Of a stretch of DNA of 64,000 nt, positions 16,439-25,745 are shown piece after piece (positions within the stretch are counted from its first letter, which is position 1; every line of letters starts with the position of its first letter). Below the pieces are notes generated by a model that worked only from the letters and a program-made list of their open reading frames with translations, made no database searches and was not told the DNA's origin. Position numbers and translations under genes: made by a program. Source of the DNA: Bremerella sp. TYQ1 (GTDB lineage: Bacteria; Planctomycetota; Planctomycetia; Pirellulales; Pirellulaceae); assembly GCF_020150455.1 (NCBI RefSeq), contig NZ_CP083740.1:1178001-1242000 (forward strand), read 5' to 3'.

Positions 16439-18652
16439 GTGCCGAGAAAAAAGCTCTCTAAAGCTTCGCATCAAGAAGCGTCCCGTTCCGTCTCAAGCGG
16501 AATAGCCTCCGTCTTAGAATCTCGTATGTGGCTCTGTACGCTACTCATTCTTTGTGTGGCCGTCGCGTACGCCAATTCGCTGCAAGGTAGCTTTGTTTTC
16601 GATGATACGCCGAACATCGTCGCCAAAAAGAATTTAGAAGATGTGCTCGGCGAAATCACGCGAATCCCAAGCGTCGCGACAAGGTCGACCACTCGAATAA
16701 CCTTCGCGGCCACAGCAGCGACGCTGGGTAGATCACCACTTGGATTTCATTTCGGCAATTTGCTCATTCATCTAATTTCAGTCGTTGTTCTTTTTGAGCT
16801 CGTTCGTGGATCGATTCAACGATGGCAGCAGACGCACGATTCGCATCTGAACGCTAATCTAGTTGGCTTTGTTGCCGCACTTTTATGGGGCATTCATCCG
16901 CTCGGCACAATGGCGGTCACCTATATCGTTCAGCGGCACGAAGCGCTGATGGCCATGTTCTATTTGTTGACTCTGTACCTACTTTTGCGTGGAACAGAGT
17001 CAAACCGACCCTGGGCATGGTATCTCGGCAGTATTACCTGCTGTTGGCTTGGTATGGGCGCCAAAGAGATCATGGTAACGATTCCACTCGTTGCCATTTT
17101 GTTCGACTGTACGCTGCTTTCGTCGAATTGGTCTGAGCCTTTGAAACGCCGGTGGTGGGTTCATTTGCTTTTCATTATTCCCGCTGTGCTTTTGTTCGTT
17201 GATATTACACCGGCCTTTAGTTCTGGCACTGGTTCCAATACAGCTGTTTTCGGAGCAAATGAAACTGCAACGCCGTGGCTCTACATCTGGACTCAATCGG
17301 GCGTGATTCTCCATTACATCCGGCTCTCGTTTTGGCCGGACTACCTTACCTTCGATTATGACTGGCCGGTAGCAAATTCGCCCAACGAATATCTTTGGCC
17401 AGCCATCACGATCTGGACAATCCTCGGGTTATCGTTCTGGCTGCTATTTAAGCGCCCTCCGATAGGCTTCGTGGCTCTGTCGTTTTTCTTTGTATTGGCA
17501 CCCACCTCAAGCGTCGTTCCTATTGTCGACGTCGCATTCGAGCATCGCATGTACTTACCGCTGGCAAGTCTTTGCGTGTTGCTCGCCATCGGATTGTCTT
17601 GGGTAATAGCAAAATGGAAAAAGAACGAGTCCCTCGAAATACAGTACGCGACTATTTTTCTGATCGCAATCGCCTTGGCCATCCCGCTGGGTATGCGAAC
17701 CATCTATCGAAATGCCGACTATGTTTCTGAGATAGCGTTGTGGAAATCAGTTGTCCAATCACGCCCTTCTAATCTACGAGCCAATCACAATCTTGCTCAG
17801 GAGCTCCGCAAGCAAGACCGGGTCCAGGAAGCGGAGCAGCACCTCCTTGATTCAATCGCCTACTGCGAACAGCATGGCTACGAGACGTTTACACTCCATG
17901 GTGATCTGGCAGAACTTTATGTCTATGTAGGGCGATTCGACCAGGCCTTAAAGCGTTTTCAAACGGCACTGGATGCGGCCGATCATTTTCAAAACAAAAG
18001 GCTGAGCAAGTATCGGCAGCTAGTTCGTGATCGCCAGTTAGCAGAAACCAGGACGAGCTATGGAGCCTTGTTGAACCTACTAGGAAATCCATTGGAAGCA
18101 GCTGAGCAATTCGATCTAGCTATCGAATTGCGACCTGATGTTGCCAATTGGTACGTAATGTCAGGAGACGCACATCGAAAAGCAGGCCATCTTCAAATCG
18201 CGGTTACGCGTTGGAAGCGAGCTCTGGAAATGGATAGATCTCGCAAAGATGTTCGCCGAGATTATGCCCTGCTCTTAGCAGAAAGCGGAGATTACGAACA
18301 GGCCGCGAGTCACTTGCAAAAGATCGCGCAAGAGCAACCAGACGACGTTCCCGTAAAATTTCAATTAGCGAAGATTCACGCCGCCGCTCCAATGGAAACC
18401 ATCAGAGACCCCTTTCAAGCAATTGCAGCGAGCGAAACGTTAATGAAATCTCACTCGCAGTTTGCCGCTGAAATAGCGTCGCTTCGCGTCCTTGCGCTGG
18501 GAAATTCTGGACAGTTTGATGCAGCCATCGAGCAAATTGACTCGTTGCTTTCTTCGACTCCGAAATCGGACCAACAAACAACTCGGCAACTAAATGAGAT
18601 GCGTGCTCATTTCAAGCAACACGAGTTGTTTTTGCTATCTGAAATGGATTAG
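16439..18652 (+). CDS. TMTC-like membrane glycosyltransferase with C-terminal TPR domain
   Basis: 737 residues from a GTG at 16439, eight bases after the DUF2304 stop. The N-terminal ~430 residues hold about ten membrane helices; after the first comes FVFDDTPNI with the acidic pair D55-D56, matching the GT-C catalytic loop of the TMTC/PMT type, which uses polyprenyl-phosphate sugars on the outer face. The C-terminal ~290 residues are TPR repeats (for example NHNLAQELRKQDRVQEAEQH and AIELRPDVANWYVMSGDAH). The architecture mirrors eukaryotic TMTC O-mannosyltransferases. With the two preceding genes it forms a likely protein or lipid glycosylation unit. The acceptor is unknown. Confidence 0.85.
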   Translation: MPRKKLSKASHQEASRSVSSGIASVLESRMWLCTLLILCVAVAYANSLQGSFVFDDTPNIVAKKNLEDVLGEITRIPSVATRSTTRITFAATAATLGRSPLGFHFGNLLIHLISVVVLFELVRGSIQRWQQTHDSHLNANLVGFVAALLWGIHPLGTMAVTYIVQRHEALMAMFYLLTLYLLLRGTESNRPWAWYLGSITCCWLGMGAKEIMVTIPLVAILFDCTLLSSNWSEPLKRRWWVHLLFIIPAVLLFVDITPAFSSGTGSNTAVFGANETATPWLYIWTQSGVILHYIRLSFWPDYLTFDYDWPVANSPNEYLWPAITIWTILGLSFWLLFKRPPIGFVALSFFFVLAPTSSVVPIVDVAFEHRMYLPLASLCVLLAIGLSWVIAKWKKNESLEIQYATIFLIAIALAIPLGMRTIYRNADYVSEIALWKSVVQSRPSNLRANHNLAQELRKQDRVQEAEQHLLDSIAYCEQHGYETFTLHGDLAELYVYVGRFDQALKRFQTALDAADHFQNKRLSKYRQLVRDRQLAETRTSYGALLNLLGNPLEAAEQFDLAIELRPDVANWYVMSGDAHRKAGHLQIAVTRWKRALEMDRSRKDVRRDYALLLAESGDYEQAASHLQKIAQEQPDDVPVKFQLAKIHAAAPMETIRDPFQAIAASETLMKSHSQFAAEIASLRVLALGNSGQFDAAIEQIDSLLSSTPKSDQQTTRQLNEMRAHFKQHELFLLSEMD

Positions 18653-18657
18653 TCGAT

Positions 18658-19737
18658 TTACGTTAGCCGTGTCATCTTTGAAACACGACCTGTCGAAACC
18701 CATTCGGCAACAAATATATTTCCGTTCGCGTCAAAGCAGGCGTCGTGTGGATGAACAAATTTGCCTAACTGCCAATTGTTGGGTTGGGTACGTAAGCTCC
18801 GATCGGAGGTGACACGTTTCACGTCGTCTCCAAGCTGCGCAAGGACGTTGTAGTCTGTATCAAGTATGGACAAACGGGCATGCAACTCGGGAACGATCAT
18901 CCAATCATTCCATGTATCTAAATTTGCCGGCAATCCAAATCCACTTACAGTTTTCGTGTTCGTACCGTCTGCATCAAAAACTTGCAGCGTATGATGAGCT
19001 CGATCACAGACAACCGTTTGTGGGTTGTCCTTTTTGCGAGCATCGATCCAAATTCCGTGCGGCGTCGCAAAGGTTCCTTTTCCCTTGCCGGGACCACCGA
19101 ATTTCGCTTTCCAATTCCCCTCTTTGTCGTAGTGGTGGATAAAGAACGAGCCGTAGCCATCGGCAAGATAGAAATCTCCGTTCTCTAAGAATGCAAAGTT
19201 CGTCGGCATGAAGCGGTCTCGCCCCCAAACTTTCTCTGGGTTGGCAGCTTCTCCTTCCGCATAAACTCCAGACTCCATGGGAGCACGTTTCTCCCAAAGG
19301 GTTTCGCCCTGCTTCGTGAGTTTGGCAAACGATTTGACTTGTTGATAGGCACAAACGTAGAGAAACTCTTCATTGCCTTCTTTGCGAACTTCTATTCCGT
19401 GGCCGCCTCCCTGAAACTGTTCTCCAAACGCCCGAATAAACTTGCCGTCTTTGTCGAACACAAAGATGGATGGATGGTCTTTAAGATCGGCTCTGCCTTC
19501 GTGGATTACATAGAGATTTTGCTCTTCATCGACCGCCACATTGTGCGTTGTTTGCCACTGATACTTTGCCGGTAAGTCCGGCCAGTCGTGGGTAATCTCA
19601 AACTCAAAACCGGCGGGGCCAATAATTTTTTTGGAATCTGATTTATCGCTTGCATGAACAGCGGGAGATGGGAACGCCCCCGATATCGACAATGCAATTG
19701 ACGAACCGAGAAGAATTGCTTCGCGACGTGTAGGCAT
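18658..19737 (-). CDS. NHL-repeat six-bladed beta-propeller protein, probably exported
   Basis: 359 residues from the ATG at 19737, preferred to an upstream in-frame start at 20013 because a signal sequence with a twin-arginine (PTRREAILLGSSIAL) follows. Blades show NHL-type repeats: HNVAVDEEQNLYVIHEGR, FAFLENGDFYLADGYGS, TPHGIWIDAR, HPHDACFDANGNIFVAEW. The fold resembles peptidyl-alpha-hydroxyglycine lyase propellers, but the active-site residues cannot be confirmed. It ends five bases from the stop of the convergent TMTC-like gene. Function unknown. Confidence 0.85.
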   Translation of the reverse strand: MPTRREAILLGSSIALSISGAFPSPAVHASDKSDSKKIIGPAGFEFEITHDWPDLPAKYQWQTTHNVAVDEEQNLYVIHEGRADLKDHPSIFVFDKDGKFIRAFGEQFQGGGHGIEVRKEGNEEFLYVCAYQQVKSFAKLTKQGETLWEKRAPMESGVYAEGEAANPEKVWGRDRFMPTNFAFLENGDFYLADGYGSFFIHHYDKEGNWKAKFGGPGKGKGTFATPHGIWIDARKKDNPQTVVCDRAHHTLQVFDADGTNTKTVSGFGLPANLDTWNDWMIVPELHARLSILDTDYNVLAQLGDDVKRVTSDRSLRTQPNNWQLGKFVHPHDACFDANGNIFVAEWVSTGRVSKMTRLT

Positions 19738-19949
19738 GGGGTAGACTTGAAAAGAGAAGGGGAGAGAACCGTCGGCGGTTAGCCTGAACGCGGCCCAAGG
19801 GGCAGGACATGACGATAATTCATGTTCTATGCCCAATTTGCAGTTTGGGCAACTATTTTCTGACAGGTCATTTCCAGCCAGATCATTGCAATGCCCTAAC
19901 CTCCCAATTATCCTAAACTCCTTATTCGAGAATTCAGGAAACCCTTGAC

Positions 19950-20141
19950 ATGCAAGACTTGCTGCTCCTCCTTCTTTCGATGGTCGCGTTCGCTGGCGGA
20001 TTCCCCGGCGCATGGTGGGTCGCGGATAAGCAACGTCAAGATAATGCGATCGGCATCTTCTTTGGCACTCTTGGAATGCTAATTGTCGGCGGGGCCGGTC
20101 TTTTTGGCGTCGTTATCTTGGCTGCCAAGCAGTTCCAATAG
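19950..20141 (+). CDS. Small two-helix membrane protein, unknown function
   Basis: 63 residues: one hydrophobic helix at 3-22, a short polar loop (WVADKQRQDN) and a second glycine-rich helix at 35-58. AGGAAA lies about nine bases before the ATG. Size, two clean membrane segments and a start signal favour a real gene. It stands between the divergent NHL gene and the PSD1/DUF1501 pair, with no clear partner. Not recognised. Confidence 0.6.
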   Translation: MQDLLLLLLSMVAFAGGFPGAWWVADKQRQDNAIGIFFGTLGMLIVGGAGLFGVVILAAKQFQ

Positions 20142-20292
20142 GCGACGACCTCGTTAGATTTCGGCAGCCACGAGAACCACCTTCCAAATTATTTTGCTTG
20201 TCTGATTCGATTTGAACTGTTAACCTGACTGAACCTGCCCGAATTGCCATTTTGCTTCGGCAACTCCCTTCTGTCTCTATCAGTTCGAAATC

Positions 20293-23200
20293 ATGACTCG
20301 CATTTTCACGCGTTTCGGCCTTCTTTCGTTCGCGATTTGTAGCGTTCTCGCCTTATTTGCTCCTCTCTATGCAAATGACGAAGCGAAAGTCGATTTCGCG
20401 ACTCAGATTCGTCCGATCCTTTCTGATCGTTGCTTTCATTGTCATGGCCCGGACGCCGAGTCTCGTGCCGCGGATCTTCGACTCGACGAAGCGGATGCCG
20501 CTCATGATTACGCTATCGTTCCAGGGGAACCAGAAAACAGCGAAGCCTTCCTACGAATCGTCGCGGAAGAACCCGCCGACCGTATGCCGCCACCTGATTC
20601 CAATCGAACGCTGTCGGAAGACGAAATCGAGCTTCTACGTCAATGGATCAAACAGGGGGCCGAGTATGACAAACATTGGTCCTTCAAGCGAATTGAAAAG
20701 CCCCCAGTTCCACAACTGAAAGAAGATGAATGGTCACGCAACGAAATCGATAAGTTTGTACTGTCATCTCTTCGAGACAAAGGCCTAACCCCCAATCCGG
20801 AAGCCCAGCCTTGGCGACTTCTTCGCCGCGTCTCGTTCGACTTGAATGGACTGCCACCTTCGATCGATCAATTGGATTCCTTTGAGGCAGATCCTTCGGA
20901 CCGCAACTACGCCGACCAAGTGTATGCGCTGCTCAATTCACATCACTACGGCGAGCGTCTCGCAGCAGAGTGGCTCGACGCGGCACGTTACAGCGATACC
21001 TACGGATACCAAGTCGATAGGGACCGGTTTGTCTGGCCCTGGCGTGACTGGGTCATTCGTTCGCTGAACAATAATATGCCCTACGACGAATTCATCACTC
21101 AGCAAATTGCAGGCGATCTTCTGCCGGAAGCCGATCAAGACACGATTTTAGCTACGACGTTTTGTAGGCTTCATCCACAAAAGGTTGAAGGGGGAAGCAT
21201 CCCCGAAGAGTTTCGTGTCGAATACGTGGCTGATCGATCCCAGACGGTTGCAACGGCATTTCTCGGACTCACCATGGAGTGCAGTCGGTGCCACGATCAC
21301 AAGTACGACCCGCTAAGTCAGCAGGAGTACTATCAGATGTTTGCCTTTTTCAACAGCATCGACGAGGCCGGACTCTACTCCTTTTTCACACCGTCGGTGC
21401 CGACGCCCACGCTGATGCTGGCGGACGACCGGCGCGCGCAGGAGTTGGCTAAACTGGACAAGACTGTCGCAGAATTAGAGCAACAAATCCGCGAGCTGCC
21501 TCATGATGAATCAGGTAAATCACACGATGCTTTGACCCTTCCCGCTCCCATCGAACATTTGAATTTTGATGATGGAGAAGTAGGCGCAAACGTATCCGCC
21601 GATGGACCGAAGGGCAAATCGGTTCGTCTCACCGGAGACGACGCAATCAATCTGAAGAAGGGCAATTTTCAGCGACATCAGCCATTTTCGGTTGCTTTGT
21701 GGATGAAAACCCCAGACCTCAAAGAGCGTGCTGTCGTTTTTCATCGTTCACGAGCATGGACCGATGCGGCCAGCCGAGGGTACGAGTTACTTTTGGAAGA
21801 TGGGAAGTTGAAATGGTCCCTGATTCACTTTTGGCCTGGTAATGCCATCAGTGTCAAAGCCACGGACGCGTTTCCGATCAATGCTTGGCATCAGGTCGTC
21901 GTCACGTACGATGGCTCGAGTCGAGCCGATGGTCTTAGTATCTTTGTCGATGGTAAAGAGATCGAGAGGGAAGTTGTACGAGATAAATTGACCAAACAAA
22001 TCACCGGCGGAGGCCACGATCACATCTCCATCGGCGAGCGTTTCCGTGACCGAGGTTTTAAGGATGGTTGGGTCGATGAATTTTCCCTTTATGAAATCGA
22101 ACTCACTTCGGCCGAAGTCGCCAAGCTAAGTATGCAGCCCCCGTCCGAATCAATGCTGCAGCAGCACTACTCAGCACGAGAATTATCTTCACGGAAAGAT
22201 CTTCAAGCGAAACTTTCAGAAGCTCGTAAAGCACGGAACTCGGCGTATGATCGAACCGACGAGATCATGGTCATGCGTGAGTTAGAAGAGCCTCGGCCTA
22301 CTTTTCTGCTTGCCAGAGGTGCCTACGATGCTCCGTCGGATGAGGTATTCCCCGAAACACCAGAGGCTTTGCCAGCCTTCCAAGATAACTGGCCGAAGAA
22401 TCGATTAGGGCTCGCGAAATGGATTGTTGATCGAGAGAATCCTCTGACCGCCCGAGTTGCCGTTAACCGGTATTGGCAATTGTTAATGGGCGAAGGCCTT
22501 GTCAAAACGCCTGAAGATTTCGGTAGCCAGGGAAGTCCTCCGACCCATCCCGAGCTGCTAGATTGGCTGGCGGCCGACTTCATCGAGCATGGCTGGAACG
22601 TCAAGAGACTTATTCGGCAGATTGTGACCTCTTCTACCTATCGTCAATCGTCCGAAGCGACTCCCGAACAATTGCAGCGAGATCCGGAGAATAGAGATCT
22701 GGCGAGAGCCAATCGGTTTCGCATGTCCGCAGAAATGGTTCGAGACAACGCCTTAGCGGCAAGTGGGCTATTAGTTGACGAAGTGGGAGGGCCACCAGCC
22801 AAACCATACGAGGTCGCAAGTTCGTTCAAGCCCATGAGCCACGACAAAGGAAAAGGACTGTATCGGCGTTCCCTCTATACTTTTTGGCAACGGACAAGTC
22901 CGGCCCCCGCAATGATGACGTTCGACGCATCCAAACGGGACGTCTGTCAGCTTAAACGTGAGAGAACCTCTTCCCCTCTTCAAGCGCTCGTCCTCCTGAA
23001 TGGGCCGCAATATGTAGAAGCATCTAAGATGCTCGCTGCTCAAGTTATTCGATCAAATAAAAGCGATGCGGCAAATGACGACGCGTTAATCCAACGCGTT
23101 TTCCGCCTACTGACAAGTCGGCCAGCAGATTCACGAGAACTGGGAATACTTCGAGAGCTGTACTCCGAACAGAAGAAGCACTTTGCTGACAATCCACAAG

Positions 23201-23328
23201 CTACCCAAAAGCTTTTAGCGGCCGGTGAAGCTGACGCTCCCAAAGATCTTGATGTCGTTGAGCTCGCCGCACTTACCATTGTTGCGAACACCGTCATGAA
23301 TTTCGATGGCTGCGTTACGCGTCGCTAG
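20293..23328 (+). CDS. PSD1-type cytochrome protein with LamG insert (DUF1549-LamG-DUF1553)
   Basis: 1011 residues, signal peptide ending near LYANDE. Domains in order: cytochrome-like PSCyt1 with CFHCHG (residues about 45-50), DUF1549 with RVSFDLNGLPPS and a second haem-type site CSRCHDHK, a concanavalin/LamG jelly-roll at about 415-620 (HLNFDDGEVG, SVALWMKTP, WHQVVVTYDG), and DUF1553 (NPLTARVAVNRYW, DFGSQGSPPTHPELLDWLA). LamG domains often bind glycans or proteins. It is followed 17 bp later by its DUF1501 partner, the reverse gene order to the pair at the left edge. The molecular role is not established for the family. Confidence 0.94.
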   Translation: MTRIFTRFGLLSFAICSVLALFAPLYANDEAKVDFATQIRPILSDRCFHCHGPDAESRAADLRLDEADAAHDYAIVPGEPENSEAFLRIVAEEPADRMPPPDSNRTLSEDEIELLRQWIKQGAEYDKHWSFKRIEKPPVPQLKEDEWSRNEIDKFVLSSLRDKGLTPNPEAQPWRLLRRVSFDLNGLPPSIDQLDSFEADPSDRNYADQVYALLNSHHYGERLAAEWLDAARYSDTYGYQVDRDRFVWPWRDWVIRSLNNNMPYDEFITQQIAGDLLPEADQDTILATTFCRLHPQKVEGGSIPEEFRVEYVADRSQTVATAFLGLTMECSRCHDHKYDPLSQQEYYQMFAFFNSIDEAGLYSFFTPSVPTPTLMLADDRRAQELAKLDKTVAELEQQIRELPHDESGKSHDALTLPAPIEHLNFDDGEVGANVSADGPKGKSVRLTGDDAINLKKGNFQRHQPFSVALWMKTPDLKERAVVFHRSRAWTDAASRGYELLLEDGKLKWSLIHFWPGNAISVKATDAFPINAWHQVVVTYDGSSRADGLSIFVDGKEIEREVVRDKLTKQITGGGHDHISIGERFRDRGFKDGWVDEFSLYEIELTSAEVAKLSMQPPSESMLQQHYSARELSSRKDLQAKLSEARKARNSAYDRTDEIMVMRELEEPRPTFLLARGAYDAPSDEVFPETPEALPAFQDNWPKNRLGLAKWIVDRENPLTARVAVNRYWQLLMGEGLVKTPEDFGSQGSPPTHPELLDWLAADFIEHGWNVKRLIRQIVTSSTYRQSSEATPEQLQRDPENRDLARANRFRMSAEMVRDNALAASGLLVDEVGGPPAKPYEVASSFKPMSHDKGKGLYRRSLYTFWQRTSPAPAMMTFDASKRDVCQLKRERTSSPLQALVLLNGPQYVEASKMLAAQVIRSNKSDAANDDALIQRVFRLLTSRPADSRELGILRELYSEQKKHFADNPQATQKLLAAGEADAPKDLDVVELAALTIVANTVMNFDGCVTRR

Positions 23329-23345
23329 AATAGGTACCCATACAA

Positions 23346-24740
23346 ATGTTTTCACGACGACAATTACTTCAATCGAGTGCTTGGGGCTTCGGTGGTTTAG
23401 CTCTTGGACAGCTAATGTCCTCTGAATCAGACGCTTCCAACGGTGTCCTCGCCAACTTGCATCATATCGCCAAAGCAAAACGCGTTATCTTTTTGTTTCA
23501 AGCTGGCGGCCCGTCGCAGCTCGATCTTTTCGATCACAAACCGCTTTTGGTCGAAAAGCATGGCCAACAATTGCCAGAATCTGTGCGAGGTGAACAGCGA
23601 CTCACCGGGATGAGTGGCAACCAGTCAAGTATTCCATTAGTTGGCTCCCCATTCAAATTTAGTCAACACGGCAATAGTGGTGCCTGGCTGAGCGAACTTC
23701 TTCCCCACACCGCAAAAGTCGTCGACGACATTAGCATCATTCGTTCAGTTCATACCGAAGCAATCAATCATGGCCCCGGCGTCACGTTTATCCAAACCGG
23801 TTCGCAGATTCCTGGTCGGCCCTGCATTGGTTCATGGCTCAGCTATGGCTTGGGAAGTGAAAACGAAAACCTTCCCGGTTTTGTCGTCCTTGTGACTAAA
23901 GAGAAAAAGGGGCAACCGCTGGCGGCTCGACTTTGGGGCAATGGCTTCTTACCGTCGCACCACCAAGGGGTCCAATTTAGAAGTGGAGGTGACCCTGTTC
24001 TCTACTTAAATAGCCCAGAGGGGGTCGATCGAACGAGTCGCGAGAATGCTTTGGCAAGTCTAGAGTCGCTGCACCGACTTCAGAACGTCGATTCCTTAAT
24101 CGACACGAGGATTAAGCAGTATGAACTTGCCTTCCGAATGCAATCGTCTATCCCTGAAGTGACCGACGTTGCCTCCGAGCCTGAGCATATCTTAGAGATG
24201 TACGGCCCCGATGCGAAAAATCCCGGTACCTACGCAGCAAACTGCCTTTTAGCTCGAAGGCTGGCAGAGAAGAACGTGCGTTTTATCCAGCTCTATCATC
24301 AAGAGTGGGACCACCACGGAGGTCTGCCAGGTGGAATAAAGAAGCAGTGCCGAGAAACCGATCAACCGACCGCCGCGTTGATCCAAGATCTTAAACAGCG
24401 CGGAATGCTGGATGACACGCTTGTCATTTGGGGCGGTGAGTTTGGCCGGACCAACTATTGCCAAGGCAAGCTCGGTGCAAACAACTTTGGCCGCGATCAT
24501 CATGGCCGCTGCTTCACCGTTTGGATGGCTGGCGGCGGAATCAAAGGCGGAGTAACGCTAGGTTCGACCGACGAATATGGCTTTAACATCGTCGAGCAAC
24601 CGGTCCACATCCATGATCTTCAGGCGACCATCCTTCATTTGATGGGCATCGATCATGAAAAGCTGACGTTCCGGCACCAAGGCCGCGCTTTCCGCTTAAC
24701 GGATGTGCACGGCCATGTGGTGAAGTCGATCATCGCCTAA
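23346..24740 (+). CDS. DUF1501 family protein, Tat-exported
   Basis: 464 residues with a twin-arginine leader (SRRQLLQSSAWGFGGLALG). Family motifs are QAGGPSQLDLFDHKP, the IIRSVHTEAINHGPGVTF block, WDHHGG, GGEFGRTNY and GRDHHGRCF; the His and Asp residues in these suggest a bound metal as in the alkaline phosphatase superfamily. It follows the LamG-type PSD1 gene by 17 bp, so the two are made together. Function of the pair is unknown. Confidence 0.94.
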   Translation: MFSRRQLLQSSAWGFGGLALGQLMSSESDASNGVLANLHHIAKAKRVIFLFQAGGPSQLDLFDHKPLLVEKHGQQLPESVRGEQRLTGMSGNQSSIPLVGSPFKFSQHGNSGAWLSELLPHTAKVVDDISIIRSVHTEAINHGPGVTFIQTGSQIPGRPCIGSWLSYGLGSENENLPGFVVLVTKEKKGQPLAARLWGNGFLPSHHQGVQFRSGGDPVLYLNSPEGVDRTSRENALASLESLHRLQNVDSLIDTRIKQYELAFRMQSSIPEVTDVASEPEHILEMYGPDAKNPGTYAANCLLARRLAEKNVRFIQLYHQEWDHHGGLPGGIKKQCRETDQPTAALIQDLKQRGMLDDTLVIWGGEFGRTNYCQGKLGANNFGRDHHGRCFTVWMAGGGIKGGVTLGSTDEYGFNIVEQPVHIHDLQATILHLMGIDHEKLTFRHQGRAFRLTDVHGHVVKSIIA

Positions 24741-24753
24741 AGACAGCTGAGAT

Positions 24754-25212
24754 TTACTCGTCGTCCGCACGCATCCAAGGCGTTAAAACGGGCGAGTATT
24801 CCAAGATCTCTTCAGGCTTGAAGTAGAGATTCATTTCGCGTTTCGCAGCGTCAGGCCCATCCGATGCATGAACCAGGTTCATTTGTCGACTGCTGCTGAA
24901 ATCGCCACGAATCGTGCCAGGAGCAGCTTTCAAACCGCTCGTTGCACCGAGCATGTCGCGAACGACCTGAATTGCTTCCAGGCCTTCCAGTACCAAAGCC
25001 ACGACGGGTGCGGCCGTAATGAATGCTTCCAAGCCAGGATAAAAAGGCTTTTCTACGTGTTCTGCGTAGTGCTGCTTTGCAAGATCCGGGGTAACGCGGA
25101 TCAGTTTCATCGCAATGATATTCAGCCCCTTGTCTTCAAATCGGCCAATCATTCGACCAATCAGGCGACGTTCGACACAGTCGGGCTTTAGAAGAACAAG
25201 CGTACGTTCCAT
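24754..25212 (-). CDS. ndk: Nucleoside diphosphate kinase
   Basis: 152 residues from the ATG at 25212 (an in-frame extension to 25275 lacks family similarity). The protein begins ERTLVLLKPDCVER as in NDKs, and the phosphohistidine is H115 in MNLVHASDGPDAAKRE. It moves the gamma-phosphate from ATP to other nucleoside diphosphates. Normal length. It is the last of a run of minus-strand genes and converges with the DUF1501 gene, with 13 bp between stops. Confidence 0.97.
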   Translation of the reverse strand: MERTLVLLKPDCVERRLIGRMIGRFEDKGLNIIAMKLIRVTPDLAKQHYAEHVEKPFYPGLEAFITAAPVVALVLEGLEAIQVVRDMLGATSGLKAAPGTIRGDFSSSRQMNLVHASDGPDAAKREMNLYFKPEEILEYSPVLTPWMRADDE

Positions 25213-25317
25213 TGTCTTAACTCCAAGGGCTGTAGTGAGAAGGCGGATTCTAGCGAATTCACCAAGCTGACTCAACCAGGAGTCAAAAGACTAGCTAAGA
25301 ACTTAACCGTTGTATGC

Positions 25318-25617
25318 TTATCGCGAGTACTGCGAAGCCACGCCTGTAACAGAAACAGGCTGCTTGGCAGGTGTGGGAACTGATTCTTCGATCACTTCAG
25401 GATAGCCGTTCGAAGGATGATAATAGCTAGGCTGAGCCATCCAACTCTGTGAGTGCTTTGTCGGGGCATTCCAATGGTCCCCTTTAGAGTGATATCCATC
25501 ACTCCAAAATTCGCCAAAGAAGCGCAAAACGCCGTTCCAGCCTGCGTGAGCCGGTTGTGGCATGGTCGTCAAGCCGAGCGATATCATGAGTGCCCAGAAA
25601 ACTACTAGTCGCTTCAT
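25318..25617 (-). CDS. Small exported protein of unknown function
   Basis: 99 residues from the ATG at 25617, where a signal peptide begins (MKRLVVFWALMISLGL, cleavage near AHA-GW). The mature part is short, rich in Trp, Tyr, His and Ser (FFGEFWSDGYHSKGDHW), with no Cys. An in-frame upstream start exists but would put charged residues before the signal. Not recognised; similar small Trp/Tyr-rich exported proteins are common in planctomycetes. Confidence 0.65.
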   Translation of the reverse strand: MKRLVVFWALMISLGLTTMPQPAHAGWNGVLRFFGEFWSDGYHSKGDHWNAPTKHSQSWMAQPSYYHPSNGYPEVIEESVPTPAKQPVSVTGVASQYSR

Positions 25618-25745
25618 CGTACGCGAAACCCTTTCCCGAAGAAGATCCTCTCCAGGATTCGTCATCGACCAATTGCTGGCAATGCCAGCAATTATTTTCG
25701 CGTCTTTGGCCCCAGATCAGCCGTCGAGCTCGAACGAAGATCGGA

